A stretch of DNA of 64,000 nucleotides from Halobaculum marinum (GCF_029338555.1 NZ_CP119989.1:2852001-2916000), one strand, 5' to 3'. Shown: positions 25,463-34,346, counted from the stretch's first letter. A program made the numbers and translations. Notes: generated by a model from the letters alone, not told the origin.

Positions 25463-26902
25463 TCAGCGGTAGCCGAGCGCTTCGAGCCGTCGCTCGATCT
25501 CCGCGGGTGCCTCGCCGTCGTCGCCGTGGTCGGCACCCCCGGTGGCGGCGGTCGCACCGTCCAACAGCGCGAGACGGTCGTCAGCGACGCGTTCGAGGTC
25601 GGCGAGCGTCTCCGCGGGGACGCTCGCGGGGTCGACCGGGTCGTGTTCGCCCGGGTCGGCGTCGCGGTCGAACACACGGACGCCACCGTCGGGACCGCGG
25701 ATGTACGTCCAGCGCGCCGTCCGCGCGGACACCAGCGGCGTGCCGTCGTCGAGGCGGCGAGGGATCGGCTGACTGGTCACCGTCTCCCCGCGCAGCGCGA
25801 GCGACGCGACCGGGCCGCGCGCGGGCGCCTCGCCGTCGACGACCGTCGGGAGGAGGCTCTCGCCGGCGAACGCCGCGGGTGGCGTGACGCCCAGCGCGTC
25901 ACACACCGTCGGCGGCACGTCCCGCAGCGGCACCGCCGACTCCTCCCGGCGCGCCGGTGCGCCCGGGTGGTCGACGACGAGTGGGACGCGCACGAGTTCG
26001 TCGTACAGTTTCGGGTAGTGCGCGAGGTGGCCGTGGTCGAGGAACTCCTCGCCGTGGTCGCCCGCGAGCACCACCGTCGTCTCGTCGCGGACCCCCGCCT
26101 CGGTCAGCGTCTCGAGGAGGCGCTCGACCGACTCGTCGATCTGACGGACGGAGGCGTCGTACAGTGCGCGCAGCGTCCGGAGGGTGTCCTCGTCGACCTC
26201 CTTTCCGAGTCCGGCCCGGACGTGACCCAGTAGCGTCTGGAGCGATCCGACCTCACCGTCGGTGACCGCGCGGACGTGGCGCGGTGCGGGGACGTACGGC
26301 GTGTGGGCGTCCATGTAGTGGACCCACAGGAAGAACGGGCGCTCGTCGGCGTCGTCGCCGACGCGGTCGAGCGTGGCGAACGCCCGGCGTTCGAGCGCGT
26401 GGAGGTGGGAGGTGTCGACGGCGTGGCGTCGCTCGCGACCGCGGAGTTTCGCCGCCGCGCTGCCGAGGGGCCACCCGAGGTACTGCACCCAGCCGTTGAC
26501 GGTCGGGTGGGTGGTGAGGAAGCGACCGATCGGCGTCCGGGCGCCGTCGAGGAACGACTCGAACTCGTCGAACCCGCGGTCGTAGCCGTAGTACTCCGTG
26601 AGGAAGCCGTTGCCGGCGTTCACGCCGGTCGTCTCGACGCCGGCGGCCGACAGCGCCTCCGCGAGCGTCGGGTCCGCCGCGGGGCCGGGCGTCGCCGCGT
26701 CGGCGAACACCGGGCGCGCGCCGAGGAGGTCCGGGAACGAGAACGGGGTCCAGTTGCCACCGGCTATCGCAGTCTCGAACGAGGTCCCGCGTCGCGCGAG
26801 GTCGCGCAGCGTCGGGGTGTGCGGGCCGAGCGCGTCCGCACGGAGCGAGTCGACGGTGATCAGGAGGACGCCGCGGGCCGGGGCGTCGCCTGCGGATGTC
26901 AC
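25463..26902 (-). CDS. Sulfatase-like hydrolase/transferase with threonine in place of formylglycine
   Basis: A 479-residue protein of the alkaline phosphatase superfamily. The metal-binding motif VDSLRAD is at residues 17-23, the second metal site in LAGDHGEEFLDHGH (about 296-309). At the catalytic position it has GGNWTPFSFPDLLGARPVF, with threonine or serine but no Cys-x-Pro-x-Arg motif. No signal peptide. A minus-strand TATA-like box (about 26927-26935) makes a leaderless transcript likely. It shares the last residues EIERRLEALGYR with the sulfatase-like gene of the glycan operon and could work on similar surface substrates. Confidence 0.85.
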   Translation of the reverse strand: MTSAGDAPARGVLLITVDSLRADALGPHTPTLRDLARRGTSFETAIAGGNWTPFSFPDLLGARPVFADAATPGPAADPTLAEALSAAGVETTGVNAGNGFLTEYYGYDRGFDEFESFLDGARTPIGRFLTTHPTVNGWVQYLGWPLGSAAAKLRGRERRHAVDTSHLHALERRAFATLDRVGDDADERPFFLWVHYMDAHTPYVPAPRHVRAVTDGEVGSLQTLLGHVRAGLGKEVDEDTLRTLRALYDASVRQIDESVERLLETLTEAGVRDETTVVLAGDHGEEFLDHGHLAHYPKLYDELVRVPLVVDHPGAPARREESAVPLRDVPPTVCDALGVTPPAAFAGESLLPTVVDGEAPARGPVASLALRGETVTSQPIPRRLDDGTPLVSARTARWTYIRGPDGGVRVFDRDADPGEHDPVDPASVPAETLADLERVADDRLALLDGATAATGGADHGDDGEAPAEIERRLEALGYR

Positions 26903-27019
26903 GCCTCCAGTACGTCGGAAGTCTGCCTAAACGTTGCTATACCCCAACGAGGCTGCCGTCACGGGGGAGATCGGTCGGCACGGCGGCGCTCGGCTGCGAG
27001 TCCCCGGATAACCGTGGTC

Positions 27020-27229
27020 TCACTCGTTGCCGTCCAACCGGAACAACCGCCTGTCGACGGCGTCACAGCGCGGACAGGTGTGCCGATAGACGAGTCGGCG
27101 GTCGCGGTAGCCGGTCCGCCAGACGCCCCCCTCGTCGGTGTAGCCGCACTGGTCGCACGTCGGTGCCTCCCGCAGTCGTTCGCGGTACAGATCCAGGGCG
27201 GTCGTGCCGCTCGGGCGCCTCATTGACAT
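27020..27229 (-). CDS. HVO_0649-family zinc-finger microprotein
   Basis: A 69-residue protein with two CxxC pairs (C25-x2-C28, C52-x2-C55). The opening RRPSGTTALDLYRERL and the end agree with my memory of the haloarchaeal HVO_0649 zinc-finger family. In Haloferax volcanii the gene of that name sits beside the same prefoldin/Rpo12/L37Ae block, which supports the call. It lies 86 bases after DUF3194 on the same strand. Function unknown. Confidence 0.82.
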   Translation of the reverse strand: MSMRRPSGTTALDLYRERLREAPTCDQCGYTDEGGVWRTGYRDRRLVYRHTCPRCDAVDRRLFRLDGNE

Positions 27230-27315
27230 GTGCTACCGAACCACGTGGCGAGTGTTGAGCGTTCGTACCAGCTACCAGTCAGTTGTCGCCAGAAAAACGT
27301 CGTCGCGAGCGCGGG

Positions 27316-27576
27316 TCAGCGCTCGCCGAACAGCTCGTCGACGGCGTCGCGGGCCGCGCGCGCGGCCTCGTCGGCCACCGTCTCGGCGTCGAGGTCGGCG
27401 TCGGCGGGCGGGTTGACGTACACGTCGACGTCGAGCACGCCGTCTTCGAACGTGACCGTCACGTCGAAGTCGCGCAGTTCAGACTGCCTGTACCGGTCGA
27501 GTACGAGCCCCTCGGCCGCCTCGGATGCGGCCCGGACGACTTCCTCGTCCGTCGGGTCGGGGCGGTCCTCGCTCAC
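27316..27576 (-). CDS. DUF3194 domain protein
   Basis: An 86-residue archaeal protein: an N-terminal helix (DEEVVRAASEAAEGLVLDRY), a beta pair (DFDVTVTFEDGVLDVDVYVN) and a C-terminal helix. It matches the small archaeal DUF3194 family, whose genes usually follow prefoldin beta, as here (3 bases apart). GTG start. Function unknown; the constant link with prefoldin hints at protein folding. Confidence 0.88.
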   Translation of the reverse strand: MSEDRPDPTDEEVVRAASEAAEGLVLDRYRQSELRDFDVTVTFEDGVLDVDVYVNPPADADLDAETVADEAARAARDAVDELFGER

Positions 27577-27579
27577 GGC

Positions 27580-27978
27580 TTACGCGCCGCCGGCGCCGGG
27601 GCCGCCGGGGCCCATGCCGCCGGGGCCGCCCGCGCCGCCCTGCAGCATCTGCTGGAGCTCCTCCTGCAGATCCTCGAACTGCTGCTGGACCTTCTCCTCC
27701 TGGGAGTCGAAGCGCTCGGCGCGCAGTTCGAGCGTGTCGACCTTCTCCTCGAGGTCGTCGAAGGCGGTGTCGTAGTCGGTCTCGACGAGGATCTCGCCGA
27801 CCTCGCGGTACATCGTCGAGTCCTCGTCGATGTCCTCCATCGCGTCCAGCGCGGCCTTCGCCTCGGTCAGCGAGGTCTGCGTGGACTGTTTCTGCTCTGC
27901 GAGCTGCTGGGCCTGCTCCTGCAGGTCCTGCAGTTCCTCGATCTTCTCCTGGGCTTCCGGCGGTAGACTACCCTGCAT
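27580..27978 (-). CDS. pfdB: Prefoldin subunit beta
   Basis: A 132-residue coiled-coil protein. Two long helices (about 7-50 and 70-113) surround the short beta hairpin ([18 protein letters not shown]) of beta-class prefoldins. The last 17 residues are a Gly/Pro-rich tail. Six subunits, two alpha and four beta, form a jellyfish-like chaperone that passes unfolded proteins to the thermosome. The ATG at 27978 is preceded by a stem-loop-rich spacer that separates it from the Pcc1-Rpo12-L37Ae genes. Confidence 0.96.
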   Translation of the reverse strand: MQGSLPPEAQEKIEELQDLQEQAQQLAEQKQSTQTSLTEAKAALDAMEDIDEDSTMYREVGEILVETDYDTAFDDLEEKVDTLELRAERFDSQEEKVQQQFEDLQEELQQMLQGGAGGPGGMGPGGPGAGGA

Positions 27979-28022
27979 ACACGGGCAGTTGTGCTTCGGG
28001 GTGAAAAGCCCGGTCATTGGGG

Positions 28023-28205
28023 GCGAGGCGTGAGGGAGCGAACGGAGTGAAGCGAGCGAGCGCCTCGGGAGGACGGCGTTCGAAAATCGCGGTGCGATTT
28101 TCGAGCTCACGAGACCAAAGGTCTCGTGAACGGCGAGGTCCGGTGGGCCGAGCCGCCCACTGAAGGAAGCGAGGCCGAACGGAGTGCGGCCTCGTTCGAA
28201 CGGCG
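28023..28205. repeat. Cluster of four stem-loops between pfdB and the Pcc1 gene
   Basis: Four inverted repeats follow one another: CGAAAATCGC-3-GCGATTTTCG (28081-28103), TCACGAGACC-3-GGTCTCGTGA (28107-28129), GTGGGC-6-GCCCAC (28143-28160) and CGAGGCC-11-GGCCTCG (28170-28194). The words AACGGAGT, AAGCGAG and CGAACGG recur around them (28041-28060, 28177-28205). The first two stems are perfect 10-bp arms with 3-base loops. The set looks like the dispersed palindromic elements of haloarchaeal intergenic DNA and could also end the L37Ae-Rpo12-Pcc1 transcript. Confidence 0.85.
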
Positions 28206-28218
28206 AGCGACGCGCCGA

Positions 28219-28479
28219 CTACGATTCCGCGTTCGCTGCGACCGTCTCAGCAGTCTCGACGAGGCGCGTCCACGTGTTCACGCCGGCCCGGAGCGCGACG
28301 AGGTCGTGCGCGCGCACCGTCACCTCGACAGTCGCGTCGGTCAGCGTCGCGTCGGCGGTCGAGCGGTCGTCGTCGATCTCGCCGACCTCGACGCCGATCG
28401 CGTCGTGGACGACCTGTGCGCGCCGCTGGTCGGGGTACGGAAACGAAAGCACGGCGCGGTGGTCGTACGCGTCGGACAC
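28219..28479 (-). CDS. KEOPS complex subunit Pcc1
   Basis: An 86-residue protein with the Pcc1 fold: strand VLSFPYPDQRRAQVVHDAI, a middle sheet (TVEVTVRAHDLVALRAGVNTW) and a C-terminal helix. KEOPS makes the universal t6A37 modification in tRNAs that read ANN codons; Pcc1 is its dimerising end subunit. GTG start, 11 bases after the Rpo12 stop; one operon with Rpo12 and L37Ae, a grouping seen in many archaea. Confidence 0.93.
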   Translation of the reverse strand: MSDAYDHRAVLSFPYPDQRRAQVVHDAIGVEVGEIDDDRSTADATLTDATVEVTVRAHDLVALRAGVNTWTRLVETAETVAANAES

Positions 28480-28490
28480 GTCGACCGCGC

Positions 28491-28625
28491 TCAGACGACG
28501 TCGACTTCCTTCACGTCGGGCGCGCGCTCCTTGAGGAGGACGCGGTGCCCGCAGTAGGGACAGCGCACGCCGCCGTACTCGTCGAGTTCGACGTCGCGCT
28601 TACATCGGGAGCACTTGTAGCTCAT
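28491..28625 (-). CDS. rpoP: DNA-directed RNA polymerase subunit Rpo12 (RpoP)
   Basis: A 44-residue protein, the usual size. The zinc site is C5-x2-C8 and C22-x2-C25 ([14 protein letters not shown]), followed by the basic RVLLKERAP stretch. It helps hold Rpo3 and Rpo10 in the archaeal RNA polymerase core. The gene lies 20 bases after the L37Ae stop. The ATG at 28625 gives exactly the family length; the longer upstream frame overlaps L37Ae. Confidence 0.97.
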   Translation of the reverse strand: MSYKCSRCKRDVELDEYGGVRCPYCGHRVLLKERAPDVKEVDVV

Positions 28626-28645
28626 CTGTGGTAGGGGTCGGGGGA

Positions 28646-28924
28646 TTACTCGTCGGCGCTGTCGTCTTCGAGTGCCGCGCGGATGCTGCGGCGCACGGAG
28701 CGACCGCCGGGCGTCTGGGGGCGGTAGGCGCCGCCGGTGAACGTCTCGCCCGTCTCCTCGTTGACCCACACGCCGGTGCCGATCCGCTTGACGTCGTCGC
28801 CGTCGACCGTCGCGCTCTTCATCTGTGCTTCGATGTCGGACACCCGCTTGCGGGCGACGCGACCGTATCGCGCGCCGAACCGGCCGGCGCTGCCGACCTT
28901 CCGCGCCTTCTTCTGTTCAGCCAT
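28646..28924 (-). CDS. rpl37ae: 50S ribosomal protein L37Ae (eL43), lacking the zinc-finger cysteines
   Basis: A 92-residue ribosomal protein recognised by [19 protein letters not shown] at the N-terminus and [19 protein letters not shown] at the C-terminus. In most archaea and eukaryotes the middle holds a C-x2-C...C-x2-C zinc ribbon; here that part reads [20 protein letters not shown] and the whole protein has no cysteine. Length is otherwise normal. It is the first gene of the L37Ae-Rpo12-Pcc1 operon. Confidence 0.95.
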   Translation of the reverse strand: MAEQKKARKVGSAGRFGARYGRVARKRVSDIEAQMKSATVDGDDVKRIGTGVWVNEETGETFTGGAYRPQTPGGRSVRRSIRAALEDDSADE

Positions 28925-29060
28925 ATGCGAGTCGCTTCGCCGTTCGGCGTCAAAAACCCCGCGAATCTCCGGCGTCGCGTCTCGGGTCGGCGGATACGTG
29001 AACAGGTGGCACAGCTTTATCACCGTGGGTGGACGGAATCAGACCAGGAGACAGCCGGTA

Positions 29061-29549
29061 ATGCTCATCGCTGAATTCCACCTATCGACGCCAGTGCTCC
29101 GGGACGCGCTCGCCGCCGCACCGGAGGTCACGGCCGACCTCGAACGGACGGTCGAGGGCGAGACCACCCGCATCGAGTTCTTCGCCCGCGGCGACGACCT
29201 GACGCGCTTCGAAGACGCGCTCGGCAACGACGCCTCCGTCGACGACATTCGGGTGCTCGGCGAGGGCCCGGACTTCCGGTTCTACCGCGCGACGCTCGCG
29301 GAGGCGGCGACCCACCGGACGACGTACCACACCTTCGAGGAGACCGGGGCGCGACCAGTGTCGGCAAGCGGCGACCACGCCGGCTGGAACTTCCGCGTGC
29401 AGTTCCCCGACCGCGAGGCGTTGGCGACCTACCGCGACCGCTGTCGCGAGCGCAACGTCTCGTTCACGCTCCACGCGCTCTACGAGCGCGCCGACCCCCG
29501 AGCGGAGGCCGACGAGTACGGCCTCGCTGGCGACCACGGCGCCGTCTGA
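29061..29549 (+). CDS. Bat-type sensor domain protein lacking the HTH_10 domain
   Basis: A 162-residue protein that matches the N-terminal part of haloarchaeal Bat-like regulators (LIAEFHLSTPVLRDALAAAPE; VQFPDREALATYRDRCRERNVSFTLHALYE). These proteins normally go on with an HTH_10 DNA-binding domain beginning close to the EYGL words; here the reading frame stops 10 residues later (EYGLAGDHGAV) and no HTH is found in any frame before the next gene. It may be a decayed regulator or a sensor that works by dimerising with others. TATA-like box CTTTAT at 29015-29020. Confidence 0.75.
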   Translation: MLIAEFHLSTPVLRDALAAAPEVTADLERTVEGETTRIEFFARGDDLTRFEDALGNDASVDDIRVLGEGPDFRFYRATLAEAATHRTTYHTFEETGARPVSASGDHAGWNFRVQFPDREALATYRDRCRERNVSFTLHALYERADPRAEADEYGLAGDHGAV

Positions 29550-29570
29550 GCGTCTCCGCTGCCCCGACCG

Positions 29571-30341
29571 CTACCGACGCCCGCCCTCGCCGAACCCCGA
29601 CTCCTGCAGCACGTCGTTGAGGTCGTCGCGGACGCGCTCGCCCGTCTCGCGGTCGCCCGCGGTCGTGACGACGCGGTTCTCTTGGACGCTCGACCCGTCG
29701 CGGAGCAGCAGCCGCACGTTGCCGTGTTCGTCCGCTCGGGTGACCTTCGCGCGCAGGCCCGTGCGCGACCCGGAGCCGCCGGCGTCGATGGGGCCGGGAA
29801 TCACCTTCTTCACGTGGGGGTGTTCGGCGGCGGTGAGGATCGCTTTCATCCCCGTGCGCTCGCCGATGAGCGTCGAGTGCGAGCCGCCGATCTTCGCCTC
29901 TGGCGGCGTTTCCACGACCTCCAGTGCCGGTTCGCCGCGCCGGGCGAGCACGGCACCGACGGGGTCGTCGTCGGGGACGCGGTAGAACTCGTAGTGGAGT
30001 TGCGCGCGCGCCTCTCGGAGCGGGTCGCGTTCGCCGGCGGCGTACACCGTCTCCGGGCGCTTGCGGCGCACCTCGTCGGCGACGCGACCGGCGAAGTTCC
30101 GCAGTTGGACCGGCGCCGTCTGCTCGCCGTCGTCAGGAATCGTCGTGACCGTCGTCTCCCCGAGTACGAGCGAGGTGGGGTCGAAGTCGTCCGACAGGTG
30201 CTCGGGTTCGAAGCCGAGCATGGTGAGCGTCGCGCGGTCGGTGCGGAAGTCGATCACGACGCTCTCGCAGTTGGCGGTGTCGCAGGAGAGACAGTAATCT
30301 CCGGGCTTGCGGAGGGGCGAACCACACCGCCGACAGTTCAT
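29571..30341 (-). CDS. DUF2103 domain protein with N-terminal zinc ribbon
   Basis: A 256-residue archaeal protein. The zinc ribbon is at residues 3-20 (C3-x2-C6, C17-x2-C20). The remainder contains the DUF2103-type core, with GGSHSTLIGERTG (about 153-165) and HPHVKKVIPGPIDAGG (about 174-189). The HS-x-h pattern and basic residues suggest binding to nucleic acid or nucleotides, but no activity is known. It follows TruD and the small membrane protein on the same strand, and may share their transcript. Confidence 0.82.
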   Translation of the reverse strand: MNCRRCGSPLRKPGDYCLSCDTANCESVVIDFRTDRATLTMLGFEPEHLSDDFDPTSLVLGETTVTTIPDDGEQTAPVQLRNFAGRVADEVRRKRPETVYAAGERDPLREARAQLHYEFYRVPDDDPVGAVLARRGEPALEVVETPPEAKIGGSHSTLIGERTGMKAILTAAEHPHVKKVIPGPIDAGGSGSRTGLRAKVTRADEHGNVRLLLRDGSSVQENRVVTTAGDRETGERVRDDLNDVLQESGFGEGGRR

Positions 30342-30428
30342 AGTCGCCGAAGGGTCGGTGTGTGGATAAGCGCGTCCGTTTCGGTCCTCCGCCCCGCAGT
30401 CGGCTCCGCCGTCCGTGTCGGTCGGCTC

Positions 30429-30620
30429 CTACGCCGGCTTGTGGGCGGCCCACGAGACGGCGTATCCGATGAGCACGCCGATGGCGATGAGGACCCACTC
30501 CTCGGAGACGATCGACGAGGGGCCGGTGATCCCGAACAAGGAGAGGTAGTTGATCACCACGAAGAACACGAGGCCGGTCAACAGCGCCGCTGTCAGTCCC
30601 GAGACGTGCCTGAGACCCAT
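30429..30620 (-). CDS. Small two-helix membrane protein
   Basis: A 63-residue protein with two membrane helices (about 8-27 and 38-57) joined by LFGITGPSSIVSEEW. The ATG at 30620 is 5 bases after the truD stop, so they are translated from one message. Conserved small membrane proteins in this place are known in haloarchaea, with no assigned function. Confidence 0.75.
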   Translation of the reverse strand: MGLRHVSGLTAALLTGLVFFVVINYLSLFGITGPSSIVSEEWVLIAIGVLIGYAVSWAAHKPA

Positions 30621-30625
30621 GTGCT

Positions 30626-31987
30626 TCAGAGCCGCTCCGGATCGCACTGCAGGTACTCCCGCAACAGCGCCGTCGCGTACGACCCCGAGGGGAGCGCGAA
30701 CTCGAACACGGGGTCGCCCTCGGTGTCAGAGACGGTCAACTCGGTCGGCACCGCGACCGCCCGGCGGGTGCCCCGCGACTGAAACTCGCCCGGCAACTCG
30801 AAGTCGCCCGGGTCGACGTCCAGTTCGGTCAGGATCTCGCGTTCGATCTCGCCGGGTTCGCCGTCGCCCAGCGTCGTCTCGGTCCCGACGAGCGGCGCGG
30901 TGACGAACGCCCGCCCGCGCTCACAGTGGCGCGCGAGCGTGTCGACGCGCCCGCCGGTCGCGCGCTGGAGGCGGTCCATGTCCGGCTTCGGGTACGGCAC
31001 GTCGCGCTCGACGAACGCGACCACGTCGCCCTCGACGGGGCGCGTGAACGGGAGCCCGCGGCGCAGGCGCTCGGAGAGGATCCGGTTGAACACGTACGAC
31101 TGCGCGGCGTTGACGAACAGTCGCTGGAGGTTCGATGGGACCGCCTCCAGCGCCTCGCGCCAGTCGGCGCCCTCGTCGAGCCGGTGGAGCATCGAGCGCT
31201 CGAAGCGCAGGCGGCCCGGCATCGCGTCGAGCGCGGCGCTCCAATCCGGGTCGTCGCTCGCGGCCTGGTCTTCGACGACCTCGCGGGCGTGCTGGGAGTC
31301 CTCGGGCTCGGCCTCGTTGGGATTGCCGCAGTACGCGAGGACGGCGCCGCGCCAGTCGGCCCGCACCGCCGCGAGACCGACCTCGTGGGTGACCGGGCGA
31401 CGGCTTCCGAAGCGCTGGTGGCCGAACCAGTTGGGCACCGCGACCTCAACCGACTCGCCTGCGTCGTCAGCAGGATCGATTTCGTCCGGGTCCTCACCCG
31501 CCGCGAACGCGCGGAGGTCACGGGTGATCGGTGCGGGGTCGCCTTCGGTCTCGCGCACCCGGATTTCGAACTCGTTGCCCGCGAGGTCGCCGAAGGAGAG
31601 GTCGCGACCCACCCGGCCCAGCACCTCGACGTCCGCGCCGTCGAGGTCGGGAATCTCGTCGGGGTCGGCGTCGCGCACCGTGAACAGTTGGGTCGTGACG
31701 GCGTGTTTGTCCTTCGTCCCGGCCCACGAGACGCGCTCTCGGCTCGCGCCCATCGCGTTCGACAGCGCGCTCGCGAAGTCGTTGGTGTCCCAGCCGCGCA
31801 GTGTGGCGCGCAGGAGGAGGAATGGGTACGACCCCTCGTGGGCGTCGAGCGGTTCGGGGTCCATCCGCTCGCGCTCGCGGACGCGGAAGTCCTCGGGGGC
31901 GACGCGGAGGCGCCCGCCGATCCCCTCTGCGTCGCTGACGTAGTAGTCGACGCCGGTGGCGCGCTCGCGGGAATGGGCCTCCCGCAT
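30626..31987 (-). CDS. truD: tRNA pseudouridine(13) synthase TruD
   Basis: A 453-residue enzyme that makes pseudouridine at position 13 of tRNAs. The catalytic aspartate is in [14 protein letters not shown] (about residues 79-92), and the RNA-binding motif [13 protein letters not shown] (about 174-186) and the [12 protein letters not shown] block are present. A TruD-specific insertion domain sits in the middle. The start overlaps the pth2 stop by one base (TGATG). Length is usual for archaeal TruD. Confidence 0.96.
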   Translation of the reverse strand: MREAHSRERATGVDYYVSDAEGIGGRLRVAPEDFRVRERERMDPEPLDAHEGSYPFLLLRATLRGWDTNDFASALSNAMGASRERVSWAGTKDKHAVTTQLFTVRDADPDEIPDLDGADVEVLGRVGRDLSFGDLAGNEFEIRVRETEGDPAPITRDLRAFAAGEDPDEIDPADDAGESVEVAVPNWFGHQRFGSRRPVTHEVGLAAVRADWRGAVLAYCGNPNEAEPEDSQHAREVVEDQAASDDPDWSAALDAMPGRLRFERSMLHRLDEGADWREALEAVPSNLQRLFVNAAQSYVFNRILSERLRRGLPFTRPVEGDVVAFVERDVPYPKPDMDRLQRATGGRVDTLARHCERGRAFVTAPLVGTETTLGDGEPGEIEREILTELDVDPGDFELPGEFQSRGTRRAVAVPTELTVSDTEGDPVFEFALPSGSYATALLREYLQCDPERL

Positions 31988-32331
31988 CAGTACAGCGAGA
32001 GGTCGCCCGTCACCTTGTCGACGATGGCCTCGTCGCCGGGACCGACGGCTAGCGTCGTCACCGTCCCCGGGTCGAGTTGGGTGTGCCCGGCGTCGCGGAT
32101 GACGGCGTTCGGGAGACCCTCGCGTTCGGCCTTGTCGGCCAACTCGAAGATCTGCGACTCGCCCGCCGCCTTCAGGACGACCTTCTTCTGTCCCTCGCCC
32201 TTCCACGCGCGGCGCGTCTTGGCGCCGGTGTCCTCGTACGCCGACAGCGACGCGTGGGCGACCTGCGCGGCCAACTTCCCCGTCCCCATCCCTAGGTCCG
32301 TGCGGACGACGATGGCCTGCTTCATGCTCAT
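31987..32331 (-). CDS. pth2: Peptidyl-tRNA hydrolase, archaeal type Pth2
   Basis: A 114-residue enzyme that frees tRNA from peptidyl-tRNA dropped by the ribosome. The family opening [20 protein letters not shown] carries the active-site lysine and the [11 protein letters not shown] helix; [15 protein letters not shown] is the second signature. An ATG two codons later (32325) is an equally good start. Coupled with truD, an arrangement common in haloarchaea. Confidence 0.96.
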   Translation of the reverse strand: MSMKQAIVVRTDLGMGTGKLAAQVAHASLSAYEDTGAKTRRAWKGEGQKKVVLKAAGESQIFELADKAEREGLPNAVIRDAGHTQLDPGTVTTLAVGPGDEAIVDKVTGDLSLY

Positions 32332-32486
32332 ACCACGGAGTCGGGGAGGGCGACCGAAAGCGTGTCGCACCGCCGGTAGGGAGGTCCATCCCACCCGCGT
32401 CGCTCGGTTTCCACCCGCGCTCCGGTCGGGTGCAACAGTCGCACAGGCGGCGCTTAGTAATGCTCCAGAACGGCGTAGTGTGTTCC

Positions 32487-32864
32487 ATGGTGACATACAG
32501 CAACTTTACCGGCGGGGCACGCGGCGACCCACGTACCTTCGCCGATCACGGCGTGGCGGACGCTCGTCTGCTGTACCGCGCGGTCGAGCGGGGGCTGGAC
32601 GCGCCAGCGGGGACGACGGTCCGCGTCGGCGCGCTCCCGCTGGGCGTCGTCGCCGCCGCCTACCGCGAGGCGTTCCGGTCGGTCGGCGAGCAGGTCCCCG
32701 ACGACGTGGAGGCGGCGCTGGGCGACGCGGTCGCGTGTACCGCCGAGGAGTTCGACGGGCGGTCGGCCCGCGTCAGCGAGGAGTTGCTTCCGGCGTTCTA
32801 CGGCCACTTCGTCGGGTTCCACGCCGCGTACCACGGGGCGAGCCAACCCGTCGTCGTGAGCTAA
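32487..32864 (+). CDS. Uncharacterised small haloarchaeal protein
   Basis: A 125-residue acidic protein. A TATA-like box (CTTAGTAA, 32452-32459) lies 28 bases before the ATG at 32487, favouring this start over the one at 32460. It is helical with the pattern [16 protein letters not shown] and [21 protein letters not shown]; its end ([16 protein letters not shown]) has three histidines that could bind a metal or cofactor. No family recognised. Confidence 0.6.
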   Translation: MVTYSNFTGGARGDPRTFADHGVADARLLYRAVERGLDAPAGTTVRVGALPLGVVAAAYREAFRSVGEQVPDDVEAALGDAVACTAEEFDGRSARVSEELLPAFYGHFVGFHAAYHGASQPVVVS

Positions 32865-32922
32865 CCGGCGGACGGCACGCGCGACGAGAAGCTATTTGTC
32901 CGTCGACCGACACCGCCCGTCG

Positions 32923-33639
32923 ATGGCCGGTCCCCGGACGCCCCTCCTCCGCCCGCACCGCTACTTCGAGAACCACGACGGCTCACCGCCAGTCGCCCAC
33001 GCCCTAGCAGCGGTCGCCGTCGTCGCGGTCGTCACCGCCGGCGCGGTCGCCGTCTTCCTCGGCGAGTTCGCCGCCGCGCTCGACGTGCCCGTCACCGTCG
33101 ACAACCCCGCCTACCCCGGCGAGCCCTTCTGCGAGGACTCGGCGTTCGAGACGACGCCCGCCGGCTGTGGCGAACCCCCGACCGTGGAGCGCGAGGTGGG
33201 CGCGCTCGTCGCCGAGGAGTACGGGTGGCTCCCGGGCGCCGCGTTCCTGATCGTCCCCCTGTTCTGGCTCCTGCAGGGAGCGGCCCTCCACGCCGGGAGC
33301 GCGGTCGTGGGCGGCGAGGGCGCGTTCGGCGACACGCTCGTCGTCGCCGGCTGGGGACTGGTGCCGAGCCTCGCACGGGTCGTCGGCGTCGGTGCGCTCC
33401 TCGTGTACCGGATGCGGACGACGACACTCCCCGGTACTCCCGACGGTGCGGCAGACGCGTTGGCGACCGCGTTCGCCGGGCTCGACGCCGCGGGACTGTT
33501 CGCGGCTGCCGTCGTCGCGGTCTGGGCGGGCGCCGTCCGACTGTACGGGCTGGCAGAGGCGCGCGACCTCTCGACCGGCGAAGCCGGCGCGGTCGTCGGC
33601 GTGCTCACGCTGTTGGGGCTGCTCGCCGAACTGTTCTGA
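32923..33639 (+). CDS. Yip1-like membrane protein
   Basis: A 238-residue protein with five predicted helices, beginning [11 protein letters not shown], which is the usual opening of archaeal and bacterial Yip1-domain proteins. A loop outside the membrane holds two cysteines (FCEDSAF and AGCGEPP, about 66-85) that could form a disulfide. A TATA-like box (GCTATTTG, 32891-32898) makes ATG 32923 a leaderless start. Its role is unknown. Confidence 0.8.
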   Translation: MAGPRTPLLRPHRYFENHDGSPPVAHALAAVAVVAVVTAGAVAVFLGEFAAALDVPVTVDNPAYPGEPFCEDSAFETTPAGCGEPPTVEREVGALVAEEYGWLPGAAFLIVPLFWLLQGAALHAGSAVVGGEGAFGDTLVVAGWGLVPSLARVVGVGALLVYRMRTTTLPGTPDGAADALATAFAGLDAAGLFAAAVVAVWAGAVRLYGLAEARDLSTGEAGAVVGVLTLLGLLAELF

Positions 33640-33710
33640 CTGTCCCGCGCGCCGCCACCCGTGCGAGCGGCATGGCCGCGTTTAAGCCGTCGGCCGCCGC
33701 GCCACCGATC

Positions 33711-34346
33711 ATGATACTCTCGGACACGGACATCCTCGCCCGACTGGAGACGGGCGACCTCGTCATCGACCCGCTCGACGACGTCGACACGCAGGTCCAG
33801 CCGGCGAGCGTCGACCTCCGTCTCGGCTCCGAGTTCCTGGAGTTCCGCCGCACGAACATCCCCTGCATCCACCCGAACGACGCCCGCGAGGTGGGCGAGT
33901 ACGTCGAGGAGACGCACGTCGACGAGGGCGACGACTTCATCCTCCACCCGGGCGACTTCGTCCTCGGCACGACCAAGGAGACGGTCGCCATCCCCGACGA
34001 CCTCGTCGCCCACGTCGAGGGACGCTCCTCGCTGGGGCGACTCGCCATCGTCGTCCACGCGACGGCTGGGCTCTGTGACCCCGGGTACGAGGGCCAGATC
34101 ACCCTCGAACTGTCCAACCTCGGCAACGCCCCCGTCGCGCTCTCGCCCGGGATGCGCGTCTCCCAACTCACCTTCACCGAGCTCACCTCGCCCGCCGACC
34201 GGCCGTACGGCGCCGAACGCGGCTCGAAGTACCAGGGCCAGCGCGGGCCGCAGGCGTCCCGCATCGGCGACGACCCCGAGTTCGCTCCGGGAGCGGGCAC
34301 CCCCGGCGAGGACGACGGCGACACCGGCGACGGGTCCGAGCGATGA
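33711..34346 (+). CDS. dcd: dCTP deaminase
   Basis: A 211-residue enzyme of the dUTPase/dCTP deaminase fold. The N-terminal [12 protein letters not shown], the catalytic region [19 protein letters not shown] (with the catalytic Glu further on in LDP/ITLELSN-type sequence, here [14 protein letters not shown]) and the C-terminal lid [18 protein letters not shown] are all present. It turns dCTP into dUTP for thymidylate synthesis; some archaeal members also cleave dUTP. A TATA-like box (TTTAAG, 33681-33686) fits a leaderless start. The acidic tail (about 185-211) is added. Overlaps the next gene by four bases. Confidence 0.94.
   Translation: MILSDTDILARLETGDLVIDPLDDVDTQVQPASVDLRLGSEFLEFRRTNIPCIHPNDAREVGEYVEETHVDEGDDFILHPGDFVLGTTKETVAIPDDLVAHVEGRSSLGRLAIVVHATAGLCDPGYEGQITLELSNLGNAPVALSPGMRVSQLTFTELTSPADRPYGAERGSKYQGQRGPQASRIGDDPEFAPGAGTPGEDDGDTGDGSER

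Noticed and set aside
28195-28205. The GTTCGAAC word as the T-loop of a tRNA
   Set aside because: It is part of the palindromic spacer cluster; no anticodon or acceptor stem fits around it.
30626-32503. A longer TruD with a 170-residue N-terminal extension
   Set aside because: The extra part is out of frame with, and covered by, pth2; the TruD family start is at 31987.
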